Below, piece after piece: positions 7,843-15,360 of a DNA stretch of 21,887 nt (its first letter is position 1; every line of letters begins with the position of its first letter). The notes beneath the pieces are model-generated. The model saw only the letters and a list, made by a program, of their open reading frames with translations, was not told the DNA's origin and did no database searches. This DNA comes from Nitrospiraceae bacterium (GTDB lineage: Bacteria > Nitrospirota > Thermodesulfovibrionia > UBA6902). The translations under genes were made by a program, and so were the position numbers. The DNA lies in the NCBI GenBank assembly GCA_020354155.1, contig CP070644.1, forward strand, positions 2,140,543 to 2,162,429, read 5' to 3'.

Positions 7843-8574
7843 ATGCCTGTTTTCCAGCTGACAGATGAACTGATCTTTCCGCCGCCTGAACTTGCTGAAG
7901 AAGGAGGTCTCCTCGCCATAGGCGGTGATCTTACCAGGGAAAGGCTGCTGCTGGCCTATGAAATGGGCATATTTCCATGGTCATCAGAAGGAGATCCCAT
8001 CCTGTGGTGGTCTCCTGATCCGAGGATGGTCCTCTTTCCAGAGGAGATCAAAGTAGGAAAAAGCCTGCGTCAGGCAATCAGGAGGAAAACCTTCACCATC
8101 ACCATGGACTGCGCCTTTGAATCAGTTATTCGTCAGTGCTCCTCTGTTCACTCACGGGCAGACAACGATACATGGATAACTAGTGATATGATCTCAGCAT
8201 ACCTTAACCTGCATCACTCGGGATTCGCCCATTCCGTAGAAGCATGGCACGATAAGAATCTTGTTGGAGGTCTCTATGGTGTTGCCCTGGGAAAGGCCTT
8301 CTTCGGAGAATCAATGTTTACGATAGAAAGCAATGCATCGAAAGTTGCCTTTGTGTACCTCACGGAACAGCTCAGCAGATGGGGGTTCACAATGATTGAC
8401 TGTCAGATAACCACTGGACATCTTATGAGTTTCGGAGCACGGGAGATTCCGAGGAAGACCTTTCTGCTCTATCTGCGTTCAGCCCTCAAATCCCGGACCA
8501 GAAAAGGGAGGTGGGTGATGGAACTGGACAACCCTTTTTCCGGGATCACTCTTTCTCACAAACAACAGAAATAA
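7843..8574 (+). CDS. aat: Leucyl/phenylalanyl-tRNA--protein transferase Aat
   Basis: Aat transfers Leu or Phe from aminoacyl-tRNA to proteins with N-terminal Lys or Arg, creating primary N-degrons read by ClpS. From the ATG at 7843 the protein has 243 residues, the usual length; a TTG two codons upstream is also possible. Family blocks are present in order: FPPPELAEEGGLLAIGGDL near the N-terminus, FPWSSEGDPILWWSPDPRMV, VGGLYGVALGKAFFGESMF, ASKVAFVYL, and IDCQITTGHLMSFGAREIPR. No clear Shine-Dalgarno precedes the start. It lies 81 bases after clpA on the same strand, so all three N-degron components may be co-transcribed. Confidence 0.95.
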   Translation: MPVFQLTDELIFPPPELAEEGGLLAIGGDLTRERLLLAYEMGIFPWSSEGDPILWWSPDPRMVLFPEEIKVGKSLRQAIRRKTFTITMDCAFESVIRQCSSVHSRADNDTWITSDMISAYLNLHHSGFAHSVEAWHDKNLVGGLYGVALGKAFFGESMFTIESNASKVAFVYLTEQLSRWGFTMIDCQITTGHLMSFGAREIPRKTFLLYLRSALKSRTRKGRWVMELDNPFSGITLSHKQQK

Positions 8575-8702
8575 ATTCCTGGTTATCGACTATTAAACAA
8601 GTCATCTTCTCTGTCATCTCGACCTGAAGGAGAAATCTTACACTCTGGTAATCTAACATACGCTCTATCATACGTTTTCTCCTCTTCTTCTGACCTGAGC
8701 CA

Positions 8703-8746
8703 ATTATTAAATTTTTCTAATAATAGATTAAGAGATTTTTAATAAT
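8703..8746. repeat. AT-rich inverted repeat between aat and the small basic gene
   Basis: ATTATTAAA (8703-8711) and TTTAATAAT (8738-8746) are perfect inverted copies 26 bases apart. They sit in an AT-rich intergenic stretch (8575-8815) that otherwise shows no gene. They could be a loose terminator for the clp-aat unit or part of a promoter region for the next gene. Given the base composition, chance is also possible. Confidence 0.3.
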
Positions 8747-8815
8747 CGGGATGTATAGTCATTCATTCTCATATCCAAATTGTTCATCTCAAGTCATGGA
8801 AGGAGCTCTTCTACA

Positions 8816-8962
8816 TTGAAAAAGAAAAATATCGTGACTGAATTGAAGGAATTCCTGCAAAAGAAATCCATAAAATTAAAGGCGACATCAGGGGAGAAGA
8901 AGGTACGGAAAAAAAAACTGAAGATTGCCCTGTTATCGGGAAGTATCCGGCGGGTAAAGTAA
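8816..8962 (+). CDS. Small, strongly basic 48-residue protein, unknown function
   Basis: I do not recognise this family. A TTG at 8816 lies 10 bases after AGGAG (8801-8805), and the frame continues to a TAA at 8960-8962. An earlier in-frame TTG at 8780 has no binding site. The product is dominated by Lys and Arg, with the run KKVRKKKLK near the middle, one short hydrophobic patch IALLSG, and no signal peptide or membrane helix. Such composition fits a nucleic-acid-binding or ribosome-associated peptide, but it could also be a non-functional frame. It is followed 43 bases later by another TTG-initiated gene with a strong binding site. Confidence 0.45.
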   Translation: MKKKNIVTELKEFLQKKSIKLKATSGEKKVRKKKLKIALLSGSIRRVK

Positions 8963-9005
8963 CTTTCATTTTCAGGTACTTTATGAAGAAACAGGAGGTA
9001 TCAAC

Positions 9006-9359
9006 TTGATTAAAAGAACTTTTATTGCACTAGCTTTATCGCTTTTTCTATTTCAGGGAACTGCTCTTGCTGTAGAGACCCAGGGAGAGGTCATCTTCCG
9101 GGATGCCCTGTACGGCGCTGCAATTGGAGCAATTCTGGGCTCGGCATTGTATCTTGCAGATGATGAGGACTTTTCTGAAAAACTGGCGATCGGCGTTGTT
9201 GTGGGAACCATAGGCGGGGTTGCTTACGGCTTCTATGAAACACGGGCCTTTGTGGAGTTAGAAAATGATACGGTGAAATTGGCTATGCCCACACCAATGA
9301 TCAAGAAAAAGCGAAACGGTTTCCTTTATTACGCGTCTTTATTAAAAACAAGGTTTTAA
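9006..9359 (+). CDS. Exported glycine-zipper-like small protein, unknown function
   Basis: This 117-residue protein starts at a TTG, chosen because AGGAGG (8993-8998) lies seven bases upstream and the resulting N-terminus is a good signal peptide. That peptide is MIKRTF plus a hydrophobic run ending ALA, with cleavage near residue 22. Two glycine-rich hydrophobic segments follow, YGAAIGAILGSALYLA (about 36-51) and IGVVVGTIGGVAYG (about 62-75), separated by the acidic DDEDFSEK. Such paired GxxxG helices are seen in small envelope or outer-membrane-associated proteins. The C-terminus is basic and then polar. I cannot assign a function. It converges on the lipoprotein gene at 9377-9679. Confidence 0.72.
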   Translation: MIKRTFIALALSLFLFQGTALAVETQGEVIFRDALYGAAIGAILGSALYLADDEDFSEKLAIGVVVGTIGGVAYGFYETRAFVELENDTVKLAMPTPMIKKKRNGFLYYASLLKTRF

Positions 9360-9376
9360 TCCTCTTCGGATAGATT

Positions 9377-9679
9377 TTAAATTTTCGACAATTCCTGCTG
9401 CACACAAACCAGCAGAACCTGATAACTGCCGCCCGTCGATTCCGAGAGCCTGCGGCATTTCCTCTCTACATTGGCAGGAATATCCATCCTCGAGAGTTCA
9501 TTTTTGGCATCCAGTTCATTTTGAATACAGTCTTGCATTGGCTTTGCGCCTCTATCAGCGCCTTTGGTAACCCTCGTGCAATAGTCCTCAACCTCAGAAG
9601 GCACAAGTACCTTGTTTATATATTTTGTACAACCTGTATAAAGGCATACAATCATCAGCGCAATACTTATTCTTCTCAT
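9377..9679 (-). CDS. Small lipoprotein, unknown function
   Basis: The product has 100 residues. A short basic start (MRR), a hydrophobic core and CLYTGC (lipobox with Cys17) indicate a lipoprotein signal, though Tyr at the -3 position is not ideal. The mature part is polar and contains four further Cys residues spread over the chain (VEDYCTRV, MQDCIQNE, VERKCRRL, VLLVCVQQ). These could form two disulphides in the periplasm. AAAGGA precedes the ATG at a fitting distance. I know of no assigned function. The gene converges with the glycine-zipper gene and diverges from exeA. Confidence 0.7.
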   Translation of the reverse strand: MRRISIALMIVCLYTGCTKYINKVLVPSEVEDYCTRVTKGADRGAKPMQDCIQNELDAKNELSRMDIPANVERKCRRLSESTGGSYQVLLVCVQQELSKI

Positions 9680-9842
9680 AAAAGTCCTTTCTTGTAAATA
9701 CTATACCTCATTGTATCATGGCGCTACATTCTTATAGGATATTACTCACGGTTATCTTATCAACAGAGAGTTGTATTTTATCTATGGTTATATTAACGTA
9801 AAGATTGGTCGTTATCATTATGCGAATGGTTATATTTATTCT

Positions 9843-11507
9843 ATGTATCAAGAATATTTTGGATTAACAGATACCCCTTTTTCAATTGCCCCGGATCCGC
9901 GGTACCTCTATATGAGCGGGCAGCACCGTGAAGCCCTTGCCCATCTTCTCTACGGATTCAACAGCAATGGAGGATTTGTCCTGTTAACAGGAGATGTAGG
10001 CACCGGCAAGACCACAGTCTGCCGCTGTCTCCTTGAGCAGATCCCTGAAAATTCAGCTATCGCCTTTATCTTTAATCCCAAACTTTCTTCGATAGAATTG
10101 CTTGAAACCATATGTGATGAGTTCGGTATTCAATATCCCCCGGGCACAACCAGTGCCAAGGCATTTGTAGACCTTATCAATGCCTTTCTCCTGGAAGCTG
10201 ACTCCTTGAACAGAAGGGCTGTCCTCATCATCGACGAGGCCCAGAACCTGAGCTTTGATGTACTTGAGCAGCTCCGGCTTTTAACCAACCTCGAAACAAG
10301 CCACCACAAACTGTTGCAGATTATTTTACTCGGTCAGCCTGAACTGAGAGAAAAACTGGCTCAACCGGAACTTCTCCAGCTTTCCCAGCGTATTGTTGCC
10401 CGCTACCACCTTGGGCCGCTGTCCAAAAAGGATACCGGCGCTTATGTGAAACACCGGCTTGCCATAGCAGGGATGCGCAGACCGCTCTTCCCCGACAATC
10501 TTCTTGATAAGTTATATCGACACAGCGGAGGAGTCCCCCGCATTATCAATGTCCTCTGCGACCGTGCATTACTCGGGGCCTATGCGCAGAACAAAAACAC
10601 CGTCAATGCATCAACCCTTTCAAAAGCTGTCCGGGAAGTTGCCGGAGAAAAAAAGACTCAACGTAACCATAAAACTACATTGGCCTGGTCACTTTCTGTG
10701 CTCGTCATTGCTGTATTTGGAATTGTACTTGCCTCGACATATTTTCAATCCACCGGGGTAGAAGATTCGCCTGGCCTCGAGACATCCCCTGCTGGTGTTA
10801 CAGAACTGCCCGGGATAACAAGTCCTCCTGTACCTGATATGGAGACAGATTCAGTCAGGATACCAGAGTTACCATCCAATCCTGGCACGATACAATGGCC
10901 CGATAACATCCCCTCTTATAAAAGCAGCAGAATGGCCTTTAAAGCTCTTTTCAGAAAATGGGGCCTTGATGAGAGTAAAGCCATAGATTCCTCAGAGTGC
11001 ACCTTTTTCCGTCACGATACGTACCGCTGTCTCAGAAGCGCCGGCAGCCTGAAAAATCTCAGGGAACTGAACAGGCCCGCTGTTTTAAAACTCTTTGACA
11101 GGGAAGGCACTAAATTTTACGCAGCCCTTTTATCCATGGGAAGCAAATATGCTTCACTGGTCATTGCAGAGCAGGAAATCAGTGTTGATATCAGGGAAAT
11201 TGAAAATCAGTGGCTCGGCGACTACTTTGTACTCTGGAAGACACCTCCGGAATACAAATATGCCCTGAAGCCGGACTCTGAAAGCCCTGCAGTGCAGTGG
11301 CTTGAACAGCAGCTGGCAACTATTCCAGGGCTCAATGTTTCAGGACCTGAAAACACAAATACTACCTTGATGGATAAACTGAAAGGTTTTCAGCTTGCAC
11401 AGGGACTGGTGCCCGATGGTATTGCAGGGGCAAGAACAGTAATACATATTAATACCTTTACCGACAGTACCGTCCCTCTTCTAAGGGAAAAGATGGAGCA
11501 GGACTGA
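9843..11507 (+). CDS. ExeA/GspA-like AAA ATPase with C-terminal peptidoglycan-binding domain
   Basis: ExeA-type proteins sit in the inner membrane and, with GspB/ExeB, help a secretin assemble through the peptidoglycan. I place the start at ATG 9843 because MYQEYFGLTDTPFSIAPDP is the classic family N-terminus; the frame is open 24 codons further upstream but that part is atypical. This gives 554 residues. The AAA domain has Walker A GDVGTGKTT (50-58) and Walker B VLIIDEAQNL (D131, E132). A single membrane helix lies near 279-299. A C39-peptidase-like middle region includes WLGDYFVLWKTPPEY. A peptidoglycan_binding_1-type domain ends the chain (about 481-554, FQLAQGLVPDGIAGARTV). gspB follows two bases after the stop. 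Confidence 0.9.
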   Translation: MYQEYFGLTDTPFSIAPDPRYLYMSGQHREALAHLLYGFNSNGGFVLLTGDVGTGKTTVCRCLLEQIPENSAIAFIFNPKLSSIELLETICDEFGIQYPPGTTSAKAFVDLINAFLLEADSLNRRAVLIIDEAQNLSFDVLEQLRLLTNLETSHHKLLQIILLGQPELREKLAQPELLQLSQRIVARYHLGPLSKKDTGAYVKHRLAIAGMRRPLFPDNLLDKLYRHSGGVPRIINVLCDRALLGAYAQNKNTVNASTLSKAVREVAGEKKTQRNHKTTLAWSLSVLVIAVFGIVLASTYFQSTGVEDSPGLETSPAGVTELPGITSPPVPDMETDSVRIPELPSNPGTIQWPDNIPSYKSSRMAFKALFRKWGLDESKAIDSSECTFFRHDTYRCLRSAGSLKNLRELNRPAVLKLFDREGTKFYAALLSMGSKYASLVIAEQEISVDIREIENQWLGDYFVLWKTPPEYKYALKPDSESPAVQWLEQQLATIPGLNVSGPENTNTTLMDKLKGFQLAQGLVPDGIAGARTVIHINTFTDSTVPLLREKMEQD

Positions 11508-11509
11508 TC

Positions 11510-12382
11510 ATGTCATTTATTCTTGATGCACTGAAAAAACTGGAGCAGAAAAAGCAGGACGCATCAGTTCCCGACCTCTTGACTGTTCATACAGCTGAAC
11601 AGTACGACGCCGGAAAAAGATCGTTCTGGCCCATCATCGTCATTGCCCTGCTTCTCCTGAATGCCGGGGTGGTTTCCTACTGGATGCTGTCTGACCGGAC
11701 TGAAGACGTTGTTGTTGCAGAGGTTGATACACGGAAAAATCAGGAGGAGCAGGCCGCTCCTCCTGAATCTGAGAAAACTACCGACAGGGAGATTTCTGTC
11801 GACAGAGCACCTGATCAACCTGTCAAGACTGCTGTCAACGAAACTGTTATTGAAAGAACTACGGACTATGTCGCTCATATTGAAGAGATGCCAGCACAAC
11901 CGCCCATCCCTGAAAATACCCGGGTTCAGAAAGAAGCACAGGAGCCAGTGCCCGTTGAAAGCAAAGCAGAAAAATCAGATACTGCAGATGAGACACCGCT
12001 CCTGGACCAGCTTATCAGAGAGACGTCAAGTGATACAGAGAAAATGACTACACTTCAGCGTGAAACTACTCAGAACGCCGATGCAGATCAGGACACTGCC
12101 ATTCCTTCAGAGGTGCATCCTCTGAGCGCTATTGAAAGCGAAACAGAAAAGCAGCTTCCAACGATCAGCGAGCTGCCAGCCGATGTTCGCAAAGATATTC
12201 CTGATCTTACGATAATCGCTCACATCTATTCCAACAATCCTTCCTCGAGAATGGTCAATATAAATGGTGATGTCCTCAGGGAAGGTGATACATTGTCGGA
12301 CACATTAAAACTAGAAGAGATTACCGTTTCAGGCGTCACCTTCAATTATAAAGATCACCGCTTTCGTTTACGGGCTTTCTGA
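11510..12382 (+). CDS. GspB/ExeB-like general secretion pathway protein B
   Basis: The 290-residue protein begins MSFILDALKKLEQKK, the hallmark cytoplasmic segment of GspB proteins. One membrane helix follows (about 39-59). A long, acidic, Pro/Glu/Thr-rich periplasmic linker runs from 60 to 215. The C-terminal GspB domain occupies the last 70 or so residues (PDLTIIAHIYSNNPSSRMV, INGDVLREGD and the closing HRFRLRAF). It should pair with the ExeA-like ATPase encoded just upstream, the linker spanning the periplasm toward the wall or secretin. The start lies two bases after the exeA stop and the stop is two bases before asnS, so the three genes look like one operon. No other type II secretion gene is in the window. 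Confidence 0.87.
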   Translation: MSFILDALKKLEQKKQDASVPDLLTVHTAEQYDAGKRSFWPIIVIALLLLNAGVVSYWMLSDRTEDVVVAEVDTRKNQEEQAAPPESEKTTDREISVDRAPDQPVKTAVNETVIERTTDYVAHIEEMPAQPPIPENTRVQKEAQEPVPVESKAEKSDTADETPLLDQLIRETSSDTEKMTTLQRETTQNADADQDTAIPSEVHPLSAIESETEKQLPTISELPADVRKDIPDLTIIAHIYSNNPSSRMVNINGDVLREGDTLSDTLKLEEITVSGVTFNYKDHRFRLRAF

Positions 12383-12384
12383 GT

Positions 12385-13773
12385 ATGGGCAGACTTCGTA
12401 TACAGAGTCTATTTTCCCAGGGTCAGGCCGGTCAGTCTGTTACGGTATGCGGATGGGTACGGTCGAAACGGGAGTCTAAAGGGATTGCCTTTATAGCACT
12501 GAGCGACGGTTCAACGCAGGACACACTGCAGCTGGTAATTCCCTCGGAATCTTCGGCCTTTCATGAGTTGCCAGGGTGTAATACCGGGGCAGCGATAAAG
12601 GCATCAGGCATTATCAGGGAATCTCCCGGCAAAGGCCAGCAGTTTGAGATAGAGGTTTCCACCCTTGCGGTCATGGGGAATGCCGATTCAGAACACTACC
12701 CCCTTCAGAAGAAGGGACACTCTCTGGAATTCCTGAGGGATATTGGACATCTCCGGCCGAGGACCAATACCTTCGGTGCTGTCCTAAGAGTCAGGAATGT
12801 GCTTTCACAGGCTGTCCATGAGTTTTTTCAGAGTCGGGGGTTTATATGGATACACACCCCGATCATCACATCAAGTGACTGTGAGGGAGCAGGCGATCTC
12901 TTTACGGTGACGAGCCTGGACCCTGGTGAAATCAAAAAGGGAGATAGGGACACCTTCGATTACTCTCAGGACTTTTTCGGCAAGAGAGCCTATCTCACCG
13001 TAAGCGGTCAACTCGAAGCTGAGTTCCTTGCCCTGTCCATGGGAGATGTGTATACCTTCGGCCCAACCTTCAGGGCAGAGAATTCAAACACTTCACGTCA
13101 CCTGTCCGAGTTCTGGATGATTGAGCCTGAAATGGCCTTTGCAGATCTTAATGATGATACGTCACTTGCCGAGCAATTTATCCATTTTCTCTGTAAACGC
13201 ACTGTTGAATCCTGTCCCGATGAAATACAGTTTTTTGAGAAGTTCTATAAAAACACATCTATACGGGAGCTGGAAGCCCTGTCAGAAAAAAAGTTTGCCC
13301 GGATTTCCTACACTGAGGCAATCGACGAACTGAAGAAGTCCGGGAGGAAGTTCGAGTTCCCCGTTGAATGGGGCCTTGATCTGCAGTCTGAGCACGAGAG
13401 GTATCTGACAGATGATGTATTTCAGGGCCCTGTTACCGTGACTGACTATCCGAAAGATATAAAGGCATTCTATATGAGACTCAATGACGACGACAGGACA
13501 GTGGCAGCAATGGATGTGCTTGTCCCGAAGATAGGCGAGATCATAGGGGGCAGTCAGCGTGAGGAAAGACTGGATGTGCTTGAGGCACGGCTACAGCAGG
13601 CCGGTATTCCATTGGAAAGTATCGACTGGTATCTTGATCTGCGAAGGTTTGGTTCAGCTCCGCATGCCGGTTTCGGTCTTGGGTTTGAGAGGTTTGTTCA
13701 GTACGTTACCGGCATGTCCAACATACGGGATGTCATTCCCTGCCCCAGAGCGCCCCATACAATTAAATTTTAA
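12385..13773 (+). CDS. asnS: Asparaginyl-tRNA synthetase AsnS
   Basis: This class IIb synthetase charges tRNA-Asn with asparagine in the cytoplasm. It has 462 residues, the normal size. An N-terminal OB-fold anticodon-binding domain (about 1-110) includes VTVCGWVRSKRESKGIAFI and DGSTQDTLQLV. The catalytic domain has LTVSGQLEAEFLALSMGDVY, motif 2 FRAENSNTSRHLSEFWMIEP, and motif 3 HAGFGLGFERFVQYVTGMSN. The usual IRDVIPFPR is here IRDVIPCPR. The family-wide NTSRHL-E signature separates it from aspartyl enzymes. It begins two bases after gspB, an unusual operon partner, and its end is 18 bases from the convergent mltA stop. Confidence 0.96.
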   Translation: MGRLRIQSLFSQGQAGQSVTVCGWVRSKRESKGIAFIALSDGSTQDTLQLVIPSESSAFHELPGCNTGAAIKASGIIRESPGKGQQFEIEVSTLAVMGNADSEHYPLQKKGHSLEFLRDIGHLRPRTNTFGAVLRVRNVLSQAVHEFFQSRGFIWIHTPIITSSDCEGAGDLFTVTSLDPGEIKKGDRDTFDYSQDFFGKRAYLTVSGQLEAEFLALSMGDVYTFGPTFRAENSNTSRHLSEFWMIEPEMAFADLNDDTSLAEQFIHFLCKRTVESCPDEIQFFEKFYKNTSIRELEALSEKKFARISYTEAIDELKKSGRKFEFPVEWGLDLQSEHERYLTDDVFQGPVTVTDYPKDIKAFYMRLNDDDRTVAAMDVLVPKIGEIIGGSQREERLDVLEARLQQAGIPLESIDWYLDLRRFGSAPHAGFGLGFERFVQYVTGMSNIRDVIPCPRAPHTIKF

Positions 13774-13791
13774 TCATATCACTTCATCAAT

Positions 13792-15039
13792 TTACTGTGT
13801 GCTCTTCACCATCTGATTTAGATATTCTTTCTTCGCAACAATAAGAAACAGTCGCCCTTCCTGCTTTAAGTGGCCTGCTTTCAGTTCAGCATCATTGCCG
13901 TGGCCAAAAAATATGTCAGCCCTTCCATGATCACGAATGGCCCCCCCTGTATCCTGCACTATTACAAAACGCTGAAAAGGCTGCCAACCCGTAATAAGTC
14001 CATCTTTAAATGCAGGCACTTCTGTCTTTACAAAGGCCAGCCCTCCCCGGGGCGCAGCCTGTCTGTCCATGGCAATGGACCGGCCCGGTGTGAGGGGAAC
14101 CTCTATATCGCCAAGAGGTCCATCTTCCACTTCTCGGAAAAAGGTGTAACTCTGATTGTAACTCAATATATCTCTGACTTCATCGGGATGGTCGTACAGG
14201 TAGGTTCTGATCGCCTGCAATGACATTTCCTCAGGAGGTATTGTTTCCCTCAGCAGTTCTCCAATGGCCCTGTAAGGATGTCCGTTCTTCTGGGCATAAT
14301 TAATGCGCTTTATTCTTCCATCAGAAAAACGTATCAGACCTGAGCCCTGGATCTGGAGAAAGAACAGTTCTATCTCCTTAACGTAGGCAAGAGGTTCGGC
14401 CCGGCCGTCCAGACTCATCCCATACACAATATCATCCCTTGAGTCATAGGGCACTAATGTGTTTCCCTCATTCCGCCCCACAATTTTCATATTGCTCCAT
14501 TGCTCGGCAAAGAGGCCCAGGTCCACCTCAATCAAATCATCAGGAGTCTTATATACAGGCTCAGAATACTCTTCATCAGGCTCAGGACTCCCGTCAAGGA
14601 GGGGTTCGTAATAGCCGGTAAAAAAAGCCCTCCCCTCTGTGTTCCTGCTTTCAAAGATGAGAAATTTCCTCCTGAGTTCCCTTGCCTGCTCCTTCCCATG
14701 ATAGTTCTTTACCGTCTGGAGAAAAAGATGCATGGAAGCTATCATTTCTTCAGGTGTGTAGGAAAGTTCGCCGTAGTTAAAACTTTTACTGGAAGGAAGC
14801 TGCTGATAGTACTGTACAGACCGCTCTACTGACGATGCAAGACTCTCATGTGAACTGTCGTCTGTCCATAGGTTCGACTTCACTTGTGCAGACGAGAGTT
14901 GAGTCAGTGCAGGTCCCCGGGGCTTGACAAAAATGGAGCATGCTCCAACCAATGATGCAACACAAAGAAGTATAAAAAGACCTTGTACCGTTCTGTTATT
15001 CAATGAAGGGTATTTTTTTATGCTCCAGTCCTGTCGCAC
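13792..15039 (-). CDS. mltA: Membrane-bound lytic murein transglycosylase A (MltA)
   Basis: MltA is an outer-membrane lipoprotein that cleaves the MurNAc-GlcNAc bond of peptidoglycan, leaving 1,6-anhydro-MurNAc ends. The frame from a GTG gives 415 residues with a lipoprotein signal ending LVGAC (Cys34). A TTG at codon 13 (position 15006) would give a shorter, equally good signal and reduce the overlap with the upstream gene to 11 bases. Neither start has a convincing binding site. Family blocks are clear: FFTGYYEPLLDGS (139-151), FFLQIQGSG (226-234), GHPYRAIG, and the catalytic 3D-type end QDTGGAIRDHGRADIFFGHG (362-381). The gene overlaps the membrane-protein gene upstream, so the two are probably coupled. 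Confidence 0.93.
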   Translation of the reverse strand: MRQDWSIKKYPSLNNRTVQGLFILLCVASLVGACSIFVKPRGPALTQLSSAQVKSNLWTDDSSHESLASSVERSVQYYQQLPSSKSFNYGELSYTPEEMIASMHLFLQTVKNYHGKEQARELRRKFLIFESRNTEGRAFFTGYYEPLLDGSPEPDEEYSEPVYKTPDDLIEVDLGLFAEQWSNMKIVGRNEGNTLVPYDSRDDIVYGMSLDGRAEPLAYVKEIELFFLQIQGSGLIRFSDGRIKRINYAQKNGHPYRAIGELLRETIPPEEMSLQAIRTYLYDHPDEVRDILSYNQSYTFFREVEDGPLGDIEVPLTPGRSIAMDRQAAPRGGLAFVKTEVPAFKDGLITGWQPFQRFVIVQDTGGAIRDHGRADIFFGHGNDAELKAGHLKQEGRLFLIVAKKEYLNQMVKSTQ

Positions 15040-15220
15040 CTGTCAGCCACGCAAAAAACTTCATGACCCCGAAAGAAAAAAGGGTAAAGACTACCACGGC
15101 AAAAAAGAATTTGGGCCAACGCCAGAGAACAAAAAGCAGTACGAGAGCTGCTGCTGCGGCGGCTACAGGATTGGCCTGGACTAATGATTCCGTTTTTTCA
15201 ATAAGTGCGTTTATATCCAT
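14996..15220 (-). CDS. Small two-helix membrane protein, unknown function
   Basis: The product has 74 residues. A short amphipathic start (MDINALIEKTESLVQ) is followed by two hydrophobic helices, about 18-36 (rich in Ala, Val and Leu) and about 39-59 (rich in Phe and Val), with WRWPK between them. The tail is polar. I do not recognise the family. It lies directly upstream of mltA on the same strand and overlaps its annotated start by 44 bases, which suggests a shared transcript and perhaps a cell-wall-related role. The Shine-Dalgarno is weak, but a candidate promoter lies at 15244-15273. Confidence 0.7.
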   Translation of the reverse strand: MDINALIEKTESLVQANPVAAAAAALVLLFVLWRWPKFFFAVVVFTLFSFGVMKFFAWLTGATGLEHKKIPFIE

Positions 15221-15243
15221 GGGTAAAATATATAAGCTTTCGT

Positions 15244-15273
15244 ATATTACACGTTATTTGTCAGGTTATGCAA
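15244..15273 (-). promoter_or_regulatory. Candidate sigma70-like promoter for the small membrane protein and mltA
   Basis: On the minus strand, TTGCAT (15268-15273) and TAATAT (15244-15249) are 18 bases apart. The element overlaps the divergent plus-strand promoter at 15258-15287, so binding of polymerase at one could block the other. Confidence 0.38.
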
Positions 15274-15287
15274 TATACTTTTATACT
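15258..15287 (+). promoter_or_regulatory. Candidate sigma70-like promoter for the FG-GAP repeat gene
   Basis: TTGTCA (15258-15263) and TATACT (15282-15287) are 18 bases apart. Transcription would start near 15294, about 66 bases before the ATG at 15361. Confidence 0.4.
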
Positions 15288-15360
15288 AGTACATACTACA
15301 CATATTCAATATGGGTTATTTTGGACACAATAATTTCGAACAGAATACCACAGGAGGGTT

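Noticed and set aside
9771..9842. Longer N-terminus of the ExeA-like protein from TTG 9771
   Set aside because: The 24 extra residues are Tyr/Ile-rich and unlike the family, which starts at MYQEYFGL.
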